This document shows, in pieces, positions 44,459 through 52,407 of a DNA stretch of 52,914 bases. The DNA comes from Acidobacteriaceae bacterium (GTDB lineage: Bacteria; Acidobacteriota; Terriglobia; Terriglobales; Acidobacteriaceae), in NCBI GenBank assembly GCA_003134435.1, contig PLBE01000134.1, positions 11,818-64,731 of the forward strand, given 5' to 3'. Position 1 is the first letter of the stretch. Every line of letters starts with the position of its first letter. Below the pieces are notes generated by a model. The model was not told the DNA's origin. It saw only the letters and a program-made list of their open reading frames with translations, and ran no database searches. The position numbers and the translations under genes are program-made.

Positions 44459-44920
44459 GTGCCGTTTCACGTCCGACAATTTGATAAGGCGGATTTTGAC
44501 GGGCTCTGGCGGATTGACCAGGCCTGCTTCGATCCGCAATTGGCGTACTCCCGGCCGGAACTGGCGTTCTATATGCGGCGGCCGGGGTCGTTCACTCTGG
44601 TGGCGGAAAGCGCCCAAGGGATCCTCGGATTCATCGTGGCGGAGGCTCAGCGCAAGACCGGGCACATCATTACGATCGATGTGGTCGCGGAGGCGCGTCG
44701 GGAGGGAGTCGGGTCGGCTTTGCTGCGAGCTGCGGAAGATCGATTGCTGCGGGCGGGGGCAGCGCTGGTTGCGCTGGAGACGCCGGTGAATAACGAGGCC
44801 GCGATTCGCTTCTACAAACAGAAAGGTTACTTCGTGGAGAAGACGGTCCCGGGCTACTATTCTGGCCAGTTGGACGCTCTGGTCATGACGAAAGAACTGG
44901 CGCGGCCGGTGGCGGGATAG
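44459..44920 (+). CDS. GNAT-family N-acetyltransferase (RimI-like)
   Basis: 153 residues. It has the GNAT acetyl-CoA-binding motif A, IITIDVVAEARREGVGSALL (about 78-97, with R-R-x-G-V-G-S/A), followed by LETPVNNEAAIRFYKQKGYF, typical of RimI-type protein N-terminal or small-amine acetyltransferases. The substrate is not predictable. There is no Shine-Dalgarno sequence; the GTG start rests on the -10 six bases upstream. Prephenate dehydratase follows 67 bp downstream on the same strand with its own ribosome binding site. Confidence 0.88.
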   Translation: MPFHVRQFDKADFDGLWRIDQACFDPQLAYSRPELAFYMRRPGSFTLVAESAQGILGFIVAEAQRKTGHIITIDVVAEARREGVGSALLRAAEDRLLRAGAALVALETPVNNEAAIRFYKQKGYFVEKTVPGYYSGQLDALVMTKELARPVAG

Positions 44921-44987
44921 AGTCGAGACGAGGCAGCCGAACACGGATGTTTCTGAGTGCTATCGCGAATAAGGTCGGAAAGGTTTC

Positions 44988-45806
44988 ATGAAGATTGCGA
45001 TTCAGGGAGAACTCGGTTCTTTCAGCCACGAGGCGGCGGAAGCCATATTGCCGCGGGCGCGGGTGGTGCCGTGCGCGCGTTCGCTCGAGGTTTTCGACCG
45101 GGTGAATAGCGGAACGGTCGATGGCGCGGTGATTCCAATCGAGAACTCGCTGGCGGGTTCGGTGGCCGAGCATTTTGACTTGTTGCTGGGGCGCGAGGTT
45201 CACATCGTCCGCGAGTTTCGCCTGCGCATTGTGCACAATCTGATTGCGCCGCCAGGTGTCCGGTTCGGAGATGTGCGCCGCGTTTTGTCGCACCCAGTGG
45301 CGCTCGATCAGTGCCGCGACCTTTTTGCAAAAAATCCGAAGCTGGAGCCAGTGCCGTTCTACGACACGGCGGGAAGCGTGAAGCATGTGATCGCCGAAGG
45401 CTTGCGCGATGCGGCCGGTATCGCCAGTCGGCGGGCCGCCGAAGTGTATCGAGGGGAGATTCTGAGAGTTGGAATCGAGGATGACAAAAAGAACTTTACC
45501 CGCTTTTTCCAAATCCGGCGCGGCCAAGCGCGAGCGGTGCGGCGTGCGGATAAGACTTCGCTGGCGTTCAGCATGAAGAATATTCCGGGCGGGCTGTTTA
45601 AAGCTCTGAGCGTGTTTGCGCTGCGCGACATCAATTTGAGCAAGATCGAGTCGCGGCCGATGCGCGGCCGTCCCTGGGAATACGCATTTTTTGTGGACCT
45701 TCTGCGGGGCGACGATGAAGACGCGCGCAACGCTCTGCGGCATTTGGGCGAAGTTGCGGAACTGGTGAAGGTGCTGGGAATTTATCCGGCGGCGTCAGGT
45801 GCATAG
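44988..45806 (+). CDS. pheA: Prephenate dehydratase
   Basis: Converts prephenate to phenylpyruvate in phenylalanine synthesis. It is the monofunctional form of 272 residues with no chorismate mutase domain. N-terminal lobe: IAIQGELGSFSHEAA and DGAVIPIENSLAGSV. The catalytic Thr is in the TRF motif NFTRFF (about 168-173). The C-terminal ACT regulatory domain (about 188-268) contains GGLFKALSVFALRDINLSKIES (in part) with the ESRP Phe-binding motif, so feedback inhibition by phenylalanine is expected. AAGG lies four bases before the ATG. Confidence 0.94.
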   Translation: MKIAIQGELGSFSHEAAEAILPRARVVPCARSLEVFDRVNSGTVDGAVIPIENSLAGSVAEHFDLLLGREVHIVREFRLRIVHNLIAPPGVRFGDVRRVLSHPVALDQCRDLFAKNPKLEPVPFYDTAGSVKHVIAEGLRDAAGIASRRAAEVYRGEILRVGIEDDKKNFTRFFQIRRGQARAVRRADKTSLAFSMKNIPGGLFKALSVFALRDINLSKIESRPMRGRPWEYAFFVDLLRGDDEDARNALRHLGEVAELVKVLGIYPAASGA

Positions 45807-45879
45807 CTGTCAGTACAAGCGAGTGCTACAGCGACTGTTACCGCTGCCACTGAGGCATCCAAGTCATTACCTTTCATCA

Positions 45880-45966
45880 CAACCTGCTGTGAGGAGATGC
45901 ACAGCGGGAACCGCAGGTTGGGTCTAGCCTGAAGGTGGGCCGGTGTGGCCCGGAGCCAACAGGAGG
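45880..45966 (+). ncRNA. Structured, possibly bistable mRNA leader
   Basis: Between pheA and the small secreted protein. Fold 1: CAACCTGC (45880-45887) pairs with GCAGGTTG (45913-45920); GCTGTG/CACAGC (45886-45891/45900-45905) is a nested alternative. Fold 2: GTTGG (45917-45921) pairs with CCAAC (45956-45960), enclosing GGGCC-GGTGT-GGCCC (45937-45951). GTTGG cannot be in both. CCAAC abuts the Shine-Dalgarno AGGAGG (45961-45966). It matches no riboswitch class that I know; it could be a regulatory leader or chance pairing. Confidence 0.4.
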
Positions 45967-45972
45967 GGTGGT

Positions 45973-46344
45973 ATGCGTGGGATGTTTGCAGGAATAATCT
46001 TATTCATGTTTGTCATTATGCTGGGCGCATTTTCGGCGGCCGAGAATGAAATGGGAATCGCCGATCACTATCGAGTGAGCTTCATTCAGAAGGTGCGGGT
46101 GGCCGACACCCTCTTGCCGCAGGGAAATTATGAGATTCGGCACGTGATGGAAGGTTCGAACCACATCATGGTGTTCCGCCAGTTGGGCACGAAAAAACCG
46201 GTGGAAGTGCGCGCCAAGTGCACGCTGGTTCCGCTGGGCGCGAAGGCCGACAGGGATCAGACGGTTTACATCCTGAATGCGGCGAACGAGCGGGTTCTGC
46301 AGGAGTTAGTGTTCAAGGGAGATCGCGCGAAACATGTGTTTTAG
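45973..46344 (+). CDS. Small secreted protein, function unknown
   Basis: 123 residues from the ATG at 45973, with AGGAGGGG upstream; the frame is open to 45943. The signal peptide is about 1-22 (FMFVIMLGAFSAAE). The mature part is a compact beta-rich domain (VSFIQKVRVADTLLPQGNYEIRHV in part, then HIMVFRQLGTKKPVEVRAKC) with one Cys. Small envelope proteins of this look are common in Acidobacteria, but I know no function. It sits between pheA and lon, behind a structured leader. Confidence 0.75.
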   Translation: MRGMFAGIILFMFVIMLGAFSAAENEMGIADHYRVSFIQKVRVADTLLPQGNYEIRHVMEGSNHIMVFRQLGTKKPVEVRAKCTLVPLGAKADRDQTVYILNAANERVLQELVFKGDRAKHVF

Positions 46345-46437
46345 CAGCAGGAAGGCGAGAAGACCGGCCGATGTTGGCTGAATACGGCTGACGGACGAGG
46401 GACCAGCCGGGACGGTGGGCCGACTCACTTCCGTGTC

Positions 46438-46465
46438 TTGCAAACGTCTAAAAAACGTATAAAAT
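46438..46465 (+). promoter_or_regulatory. Putative lon promoter
   Basis: TTGCAA (46438-46443), 16-bp spacer, TAAAAT (46460-46465), about 80 bp before the lon start. The leader would contain ACTCAAGGGA as ribosome binding site. No CIRCE-type inverted repeat is seen, so heat-shock control by HrcA is not supported. Confidence 0.5.
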
Positions 46466-46548
46466 TCAACAACCTAGAACGAAGGCTGCATCCTTTTGCC
46501 CATTCAGTTCATCCAAGGTTGAGTGAAAGTCACTCAAGGGAAAAAATC

Positions 46549-48960
46549 ATGAGCGAACCGATTTCTACCGAGCTCACTTCTTACGATACCACCGAGCGCT
46601 CGCTGCCGATTCTGCCAGTGCGCGATACCGTGCTGTTCCCCCACGCGGTGCTGCCTCTCACCGTGGGGCGAGAGAGTTCCGTGCAGTTGATCAATTCTTT
46701 GGGCGACGACAAGACGATTGTGGTGGTGGCGCAGCGCGAGGCGCGGGTGGACTCGCCGCAGCCCACAGATCTCTATGGCATTGGAACTTTGGCGGTGGTG
46801 CACAAGGTTGTCAAGATGCCGAACCAGAGCCTGTTTGTATTTGCCGAAGGGCTGGAGCGGGTGCGGTTGGCCGATTTCGCGCAGATTACACCTTTCATGC
46901 GGGCGCGGGTGACGACGATTCCGGAGACGATTCCGCCCAAGGATTCAGAGATTGAAGCGTTGCAGCGGAACGTGCTGACGTTATTTCAGCAGATCGTAGC
47001 CGGTTCGCCGACGCTATCGGACGAGCTTTCTACGGTAGCCATGAACATTGAAGAGCCGGGACGGCTGGTGGACTTTATTGCATCGTCCCTGCCCTCGCTA
47101 TCGACGGCTGACAAGCAGGAGACGCTGGAGACGAGTGACGTACGAGTGCGGCTGGAAAAAATTAACCAGCATCTCGCCAAAGAACTGGAAGTGCAACAGC
47201 TGCGCAACAAGATCCAGTCGGAAGTACAGGACCGAGTGCAGCAGACGCAGCGCGAATACTACTTGCGCGAACAGATGAAGGCGATTCAGAAGGAACTGGG
47301 CGAACAGGACGAAGGCGCGCGCGACACCGAGGAACTGAAGCAGAAGATCGAATCCGCGGGCATGCCGGACGAAGTGAAAAAAGAGGCTCTGAAAGAACTG
47401 GGCAGGCTGGCGCGGATGTCACCCATGGCGGCCGACTATTCGGTGACGCGGAATTACATCGAGTGGCTGGCGGTGTTGCCGTGGGCGAAGACTTCCGGCG
47501 GAGAAATTGAAATCCTGAAGGCGAAAGAGATTCTTGACGCCGACCACTACGACTTGCAGAAAGTGAAGGATCGCATTCTCGACTACCTTTCGGTGCGGCG
47601 GTTGAAGCCCAACATGAAAGGTCCGATTCTGTGCTTTGTCGGGCCTCCAGGCGTAGGCAAGACTTCGCTGGGTAAATCCATCGCGCGCGCGTTGGGACGG
47701 AAGTTCGTGCGCTTGTCTCTGGGCGGAGTGCATGACGAAGCAGAAATTCGCGGTCACCGGCGCACCTACATCGGGGCGCTGCCGGGGCAGATTATTCAGG
47801 GAATACGGCGCGCGGAAACGAAAGATCCGGTGTTCATGCTCGACGAAATTGACAAGGTAGGCAGGGACTTCCGGGGCGATCCGGCGTCGGCGTTACTGGA
47901 GGCCTTGGATCCGGAACAGAATGCCACTTTCCGCGACAACTACCTGGACGTGAGTTTCGATCTTTCAAAAGTGCTATTCATCACCACGGCGAACATGCTC
48001 GATCCGATCGCGGAGCCGTTGCGCGATCGCATGGAGATTATTGAGTTGCAGGGGTATACGGAGGAAGAAAAGGTACATATTTCTTTCCAGTACCTGATCC
48101 CGCGGCAGATTGAGGAGAATGGAATTACGCCCGAGCAGATCGAATTTCCTGAGGAAGCGGTCAGCTACGTAATTCGTCATTACACGCGCGAGGCTGGGGT
48201 ACGCAACCTGGAGCGCACTATCGGCACCATCTGCCGGAAACAGGCGCGCCGGATTGCCGAGGGCAAGACCGAAAAACTGGTGGTAACCAGGGAAATCGTG
48301 CTGGAGTTTCTGGGCGGCATCAAGGTTCGCAGCGAGGGCGAGATTGCGGAACGCACCAAGCGCCCGGGCGTGGTGGTTGGCCTGGCGTGGACGCCGTCGG
48401 GCGGAGACGTGCTGTTTGTCGAAGCCAACCAGATGAAAGGCAAAGGTGGACTGACCATCACCGGGCAGATTCAGGACGTGATGCGGGAATCGATGCAGGC
48501 CGGGTTGAGCTGGGTGCGTTCGAATGCGAAACAGTTGGGTATTGACGAGGAATTCTTCGCGAACCATGACATTCACATTCACGTGCCTGCGGGAGCGATT
48601 CCCAAAGACGGTCCCTCGGCGGGGGTTACCATCGTGACGGCGCTGGTGTCCTTGCTGTCTGGCAAACAGGTGCGTCCTCTGACGGCGATGACGGGAGAGA
48701 TCACGCTGAGCGGGAACGTGCTGCCGGTGGGCGGCATCAAGGAAAAGGTCCTGGCAGCGAAGCGGGCGGGTGTGCATGACGTGATCCTGCCGGCGGATAA
48801 CAAAACGAACGTCGAGGAAGACTTGACGCCCGAGCAACTGCTGGGATTGACCACGCACTACGTGAAGAACATCGATGAAGTGCTGGAGTTCGCGCTGCCG
48901 ACTTCGCCGCGCGAGGAACTGCAGGATGCCGAGGAACGCGAGAAAGTCCTGAGCAATTGA
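46549..48960 (+). CDS. lon: ATP-dependent protease Lon
   Basis: Cytoplasmic AAA+ protease that degrades misfolded and regulatory proteins, 803 residues. The N-terminal substrate-binding domain (about 15-215) begins [21 protein letters not shown], followed by a coiled-coil region with [19 protein letters not shown] (in part). AAA+ module: Walker [10 protein letters not shown] (~365), Walker B VFMLDEID and a sensor region. The S16 protease domain has the catalytic dyad Ser690 in PKDGPSAG and Lys733 in GGIKEK. The chosen ATG at 46549 has AAGGGA upstream; the frame is open 37 codons further into the promoter. Length and motif spacing equal E. coli Lon. Confidence 0.97.
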   Translation: MSEPISTELTSYDTTERSLPILPVRDTVLFPHAVLPLTVGRESSVQLINSLGDDKTIVVVAQREARVDSPQPTDLYGIGTLAVVHKVVKMPNQSLFVFAEGLERVRLADFAQITPFMRARVTTIPETIPPKDSEIEALQRNVLTLFQQIVAGSPTLSDELSTVAMNIEEPGRLVDFIASSLPSLSTADKQETLETSDVRVRLEKINQHLAKELEVQQLRNKIQSEVQDRVQQTQREYYLREQMKAIQKELGEQDEGARDTEELKQKIESAGMPDEVKKEALKELGRLARMSPMAADYSVTRNYIEWLAVLPWAKTSGGEIEILKAKEILDADHYDLQKVKDRILDYLSVRRLKPNMKGPILCFVGPPGVGKTSLGKSIARALGRKFVRLSLGGVHDEAEIRGHRRTYIGALPGQIIQGIRRAETKDPVFMLDEIDKVGRDFRGDPASALLEALDPEQNATFRDNYLDVSFDLSKVLFITTANMLDPIAEPLRDRMEIIELQGYTEEEKVHISFQYLIPRQIEENGITPEQIEFPEEAVSYVIRHYTREAGVRNLERTIGTICRKQARRIAEGKTEKLVVTREIVLEFLGGIKVRSEGEIAERTKRPGVVVGLAWTPSGGDVLFVEANQMKGKGGLTITGQIQDVMRESMQAGLSWVRSNAKQLGIDEEFFANHDIHIHVPAGAIPKDGPSAGVTIVTALVSLLSGKQVRPLTAMTGEITLSGNVLPVGGIKEKVLAAKRAGVHDVILPADNKTNVEEDLTPEQLLGLTTHYVKNIDEVLEFALPTSPREELQDAEEREKVLSN

Positions 48961-49212
48961 ATAGGTTGCCTCTCGAGACGCGGCCCGCCCCGAGCCTCCC
49001 GCCGTAGACTGAGACTCGGCGGCTTCCACAGGCGTGGCGTCTGCTGGTCCTAGCGCCAGCCTTCTTGCAGCGACTTCCACCAACGGTGGGTTCGCGTTTT
49101 TCCGGCTTACCGGCTTGCAATATCTTGCCGAATTGAGCAAAGTGAAGTGATGGGCTTTCCGCCACGATCACGCCAGACAACTTTATCTTCGCGGTCGAGT
49201 TCTTATCCCAGT

Positions 49213-50196
49213 ATGGGTGATCTGCTGACAGTCCGCCGGAAGCAGTCGATTCTAGTGGTCGACGACAATCTGGTAAATGCGGCCTTGTTGCGGGAGTTGC
49301 TCGCCCGGCGCGGCTATCAGGCGATGGCGGCGCATAGCGCGGCGGCGGCGGAGGAAGAAATCCGGCGCGAAGCTCCAGACCTGATTTTGCTGGATGTAGT
49401 GATGCCAGGGAAAAGCGGCTACGAATTGTGCCGCGAACTCAAAGAGGACCCGAAGACACGGCTGATTCCGGTCGTGATGATTACCGGCCTGAGCGCGCGC
49501 GAAGACCGTTTGAAGGGAATCGAGGCGGGCGCCGACGACTTCCTGACCAAGCCCATCAGTCCCGAGGAGTTATTTGCGCGGGTGAAATCGCTGCTGAATT
49601 TGAAAGAGTTCACCGATGAACTGGAGACGGCGGATTCGGTGCTGTGCACGCTGGGGTTGAGCGTGGAGGCGCGCGATCCATACACCGAAGGGCACTGCGA
49701 GCGGTTGGCGAAAAATGCGGCGGATATGGGCCGGTTTCTCGGCCTTGATGAAGAATCGATCGTGGCCCTGGGGCGGGGCGGTTACCTGCATGACCTGGGA
49801 AAGATTGCGGTACCAGACGAAATCCTGAAGAAGGGAAGCGATCTCACGCCGGCGGAATGGGATATTATGAAGCGGCATCCGGCAACGGGAGAAGCGATTT
49901 GCCGTCCGCTGAAGTCGTTGCGACTGGTGCTTCCGATCATACGGCATCATCACGAGCACTCGGATGGCAGCGGCTATCCCGATGGACTGCATGCCGGCGA
50001 GATTCCCCTGCTGCCACGAATTTTACAGGTGGTCGATATCTATGATGCGCTGCGTACGGCGCGTCCGTATAAACCGGCGCTGGGGCACGAGCAGACTGCG
50101 GTTACGATGCGCGCCGAGGCGGAAAATGGGCTGTGGGACGAGGAGTTGGTCGCGGAGTTCTTCGGCATGCTCGATAAGCGGCGGCAGGTGGCGTAG
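49213..50196 (+). CDS. HD-GYP response regulator (cyclic di-GMP phosphodiesterase)
   Basis: 327 residues from the ATG at 49213; the frame is open to a GTG at 49147, but the extra 22 residues look non-coding and neither start has a ribosome binding site. Receiver domain about 8-130: DD pair in ILVVDDN, phospho-acceptor Asp in LILLDVVMPGKSG, Lys in FLTKPI. HD-GYP domain about 150-327: HDLGKIAVPDEIL with the HD metal pair and HHEHSDGSGYPDGL with the GYP motif, so it should hydrolyse c-di-GMP. The cognate kinase is not adjacent. The glycosyltransferase downstream could be part of a polysaccharide output, which is inference. Confidence 0.92.
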   Translation: MGDLLTVRRKQSILVVDDNLVNAALLRELLARRGYQAMAAHSAAAAEEEIRREAPDLILLDVVMPGKSGYELCRELKEDPKTRLIPVVMITGLSAREDRLKGIEAGADDFLTKPISPEELFARVKSLLNLKEFTDELETADSVLCTLGLSVEARDPYTEGHCERLAKNAADMGRFLGLDEESIVALGRGGYLHDLGKIAVPDEILKKGSDLTPAEWDIMKRHPATGEAICRPLKSLRLVLPIIRHHHEHSDGSGYPDGLHAGEIPLLPRILQVVDIYDALRTARPYKPALGHEQTAVTMRAEAENGLWDEELVAEFFGMLDKRRQVA

Positions 50197-50198
50197 AT

Positions 50199-50272
50199 CA
50201 TTGAGTCAATGGATGACTTCATTGAGGGATTCATTCGCTGCCTCAATTGTTCAATGACTCAATCACTCAATG
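50199..50272. repeat. Nested inverted repeats of a TGAGTCA-like motif
   Basis: ATTGAGTCA (50200-50208) pairs with TGACTCAAT (50255-50263), and ATTGAGG (50221-50227) pairs with CCTCAAT (50241-50247) around a 13-base loop. A further CTCAATG ends at the glycosyltransferase start codon (50270). The segment fills the whole gap between two co-directional genes. Confidence 0.55.
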
Positions 50273-51022
50273 TTGACCTACAGTTTCGTCATTCCGGCAT
50301 ATAACGAAAGCGTACGCATCCGGCCGACGCTTGATGAACTTCTCCGTTTCACGCAGGAGCAGAACTGGGACGCGGAAATTCTGGTGGTGAACGACGGTTC
50401 GAGGGACGATACGGCGCAGATCGTGCGGGAATATGGCAGGTTGCATCCGCAGGTCTTGTTAGTCGAGAACCCCGGGAACCGCGGCAAGGGTTACAGCGTG
50501 CGCAACGGAATGCTGCATGCTCGCGGCGACATTTGCCTGTTCACGGATGCCGACCTTTCTTCACCGATGACGGAAGCACAGAAACTGTTCGACTCCATTG
50601 ACCGGGGCGCGGACATCGCGATCGGGTCGCGCTGGCTCCGAGCGGAATTGCAGACGGAGCGGCAACCCTTATACCGGCAGGTATTTGGACGCATCTTCAA
50701 CCTGGTGCTGCGTGTGATTCTGGGCCTGCATTTTGCCGACACGCAGTGCGGATTCAAAGCGTTTCGGCGGGACGCGGCGCAACGGATTTTTCCTTTGCAG
50801 AGAATTGAACGCTGGGGATTCGATCCGGAAATCTTGTTTCTGGCGCGACGGGCGGGCCTGAAAGTGGAGGAAGTTCCAGTGTTGTGGGCGCATAGCGAGG
50901 GGACGCGGCTGCATCCGTTCCGCGACGGGCTTCGCATGTTCCTCGAAGTTTTGCGGATTCGGTGGTATGCGCTGAGCGGCGACTATACTGCTGAGGGCGT
51001 GCCTTCTCCGGGCAAATTGTAA
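50270..51022 (+). CDS. Family 2 glycosyltransferase (dolichyl/polyprenyl-phosphate glucosyltransferase-like)
   Basis: 250-residue GT-A enzyme. FVIPAYNES at the N-terminus, VVNDGSRDDT (nucleotide binding), FTDADLSSP (DxD-type metal site) and DTQCGFKAFRRDAAQ are typical of the ALG5/dolichyl-phosphate beta-glucosyltransferase-like group, which makes a lipid-linked sugar donor for envelope glycans. There is no C-terminal membrane helix. There is no Shine-Dalgarno sequence; the ATG lies in an inverted repeat that could hide it. It follows the HD-GYP gene by 73 bp, so co-transcription is plausible. A bulged hairpin and T-rich tail follow the stop. Confidence 0.9.
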   Translation: MLTYSFVIPAYNESVRIRPTLDELLRFTQEQNWDAEILVVNDGSRDDTAQIVREYGRLHPQVLLVENPGNRGKGYSVRNGMLHARGDICLFTDADLSSPMTEAQKLFDSIDRGADIAIGSRWLRAELQTERQPLYRQVFGRIFNLVLRVILGLHFADTQCGFKAFRRDAAQRIFPLQRIERWGFDPEILFLARRAGLKVEEVPVLWAHSEGTRLHPFRDGLRMFLEVLRIRWYALSGDYTAEGVPSPGKL

Positions 51023-51028
51023 AGAGTG

Positions 51029-51050
51029 ACGAAACGCGGGCGGCGTTCGT
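51029..51050 (+). terminator. Terminator of the glycosyltransferase gene
   Basis: ACGAA-A-CGC, loop GGGCG, GCGTTCGT: an 8-bp stem with a bulged A, seven bases past the stop, followed by CTTATGATTGTTTT. Confidence 0.55.
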
Positions 51051-51137
51051 CTTATGATTGTTTTAAACCAGTGGGCGTGATTCGAACTGAGCCCATTCAA
51101 ATCATGAGCAAAGGCCTCAAAGAGCAAGAGCAACAAC

Positions 51138-51157
51138 CGCGGACAGGAGTGTCCGCG
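51138..51157. repeat. Dispersed palindromic repeat, copy 2
   Basis: CGCGGACA-GGAG-TGTCCGCG followed by CCAC, the same element as at 32816-32835. It lies directly after the leuB stop codon (minus strand), in the same orientation relative to the preceding gene as copy 1. Confidence 0.75.
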
Positions 51158-51162
51158 CCACG

Positions 51163-52266
51163 CTAGGATACGGCGCGGCCGGTTGTGTTTGCCGCTAAGC
51201 GCACGAACTCTGCGATCTGAGATCCCATTTGTTCCGTGGAGACGGTTCGTTCACCGGGTCGCGCGAGATCGCGAGTGCGGAATCCGCCTCTCAAAGTTGA
51301 GATGACGCCAGCCTCCACGCACTCCGCTTCCTTGGGCAAGCGAAAGGTATGGCGCAGCATTAAAGCTACCGAAAGGATGGCGCCCAGTGGATTGGCGACG
51401 TTCTGGCCGGCGATGTCGGGAGCGGAGCCATGGACGGGTTCGTAGAGACCGACCGGGCCTCCGATGCTGGCTGAGGCGAGCAAGCCGAGAGATCCGACGA
51501 CTCCGCCAGCCTGATCGGACAGGATGTCGCCAAACATGTTTTCGGTGAGGATGACGTCGAATTCGGCCGGCTTGAGAACGAGCGACATGGCGGCCGAATC
51601 CACGTACATGTGGGAAAGCTGGACATCGGGAAAATCGCGGGCGATGCGGGAAACGACTTCGCGCCACAGACGAGAACACTCCAGTACGTTGGCCTTGTCG
51701 ACGGAGAGCAATCGGCGACGGCGAGTCTGAGCGAGTTGAAAAGCGACCCGGGCGATGCGCTCGATTTCCGGTTCGCTGTAGCGCATGGAGTTGAGCGCAC
51801 GGCGCTCGCCGGGGACGCCTTCGAGGGAGCGGGGTGTGCCGAAGTACAATCCGCCGAGTAATTCGCGGACGATCAGAAGGTCGGTTCCCTTGACAATCTC
51901 TTCGCGGAGCGGCGAGCAGGCGGCGAGCGGCGGATAAAAGACCGCGGGACGCAGATTGGCGAATGCTCCGAGTTCTTGACGAAGGCGCAAGAGTCCGGCT
52001 TCGGGGCGAAGTTCGCGAGGATTGTGATCGAAGGCCGGACTGCCGACAGCACCCAGGAGTACGGCCTGTGAGGCGAGACAGGCCTGAATGGTCGAGTCGG
52101 GCAAAGGGTTGCCGAATTTCTCCAGTGCGACTCCACCGATCTCTTTTTCATCGAGTTCGAAATCATGGCCAAAGCCGGTGGCCACTTCTTCCAGAATACA
52201 AATTGCTTCCGAGGTTACTTCAGGACCAATCCCGTCTCCGGGGAGAGATGTGACACGGAGTTGCAT
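51163..52266 (-). CDS. leuB: 3-Isopropylmalate dehydrogenase
   Basis: Third step of leucine synthesis: oxidative decarboxylation of 3-isopropylmalate with NAD. 367 residues. [10 protein letters not shown] at the N-terminus; [21 protein letters not shown] includes the substrate-arm Arg residues; [26 protein letters not shown] (catalytic Lys); the Mg-binding [12 protein letters not shown]; and the NAD-site [14 protein letters not shown] with the HGSAPD pattern. The ATG at 52266 has only a weak GAGA upstream. It lies 141 bp downstream of leuA on the same strand, so the two probably form a leucine operon. leuC and leuD are not in the window. Confidence 0.95.
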   Translation of the reverse strand: MQLRVTSLPGDGIGPEVTSEAICILEEVATGFGHDFELDEKEIGGVALEKFGNPLPDSTIQACLASQAVLLGAVGSPAFDHNPRELRPEAGLLRLRQELGAFANLRPAVFYPPLAACSPLREEIVKGTDLLIVRELLGGLYFGTPRSLEGVPGERRALNSMRYSEPEIERIARVAFQLAQTRRRRLLSVDKANVLECSRLWREVVSRIARDFPDVQLSHMYVDSAAMSLVLKPAEFDVILTENMFGDILSDQAGGVVGSLGLLASASIGGPVGLYEPVHGSAPDIAGQNVANPLGAILSVALMLRHTFRLPKEAECVEAGVISTLRGGFRTRDLARPGERTVSTEQMGSQIAEFVRLAANTTGRAVS

Positions 52267-52407
52267 GGAGTTCTCGATTCGTTGGGTTTTCGAAAGGATA
52301 AATGAGGAAAGGCGGCTGTGGTAGTGAAGTCTTTCGTGCTTTGACTCCGTAAAGTGGTGGAGGATTGCGAAAGTTCTTTCCCGAAGCGATCATCGTGCGG
52401 CTCGGGG

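Noticed and set aside
46345-46548. HrcA/CIRCE heat-shock operator before lon
   Set aside because: No TTAGCACTC-N9-GAGTGCTAA inverted repeat is present.
47974-49140. 388-codon minus-strand frame
   Set aside because: Antisense to lon in GC-rich DNA; its translation is rich in Arg and His with no family motif, while the sense strand encodes a complete Lon.
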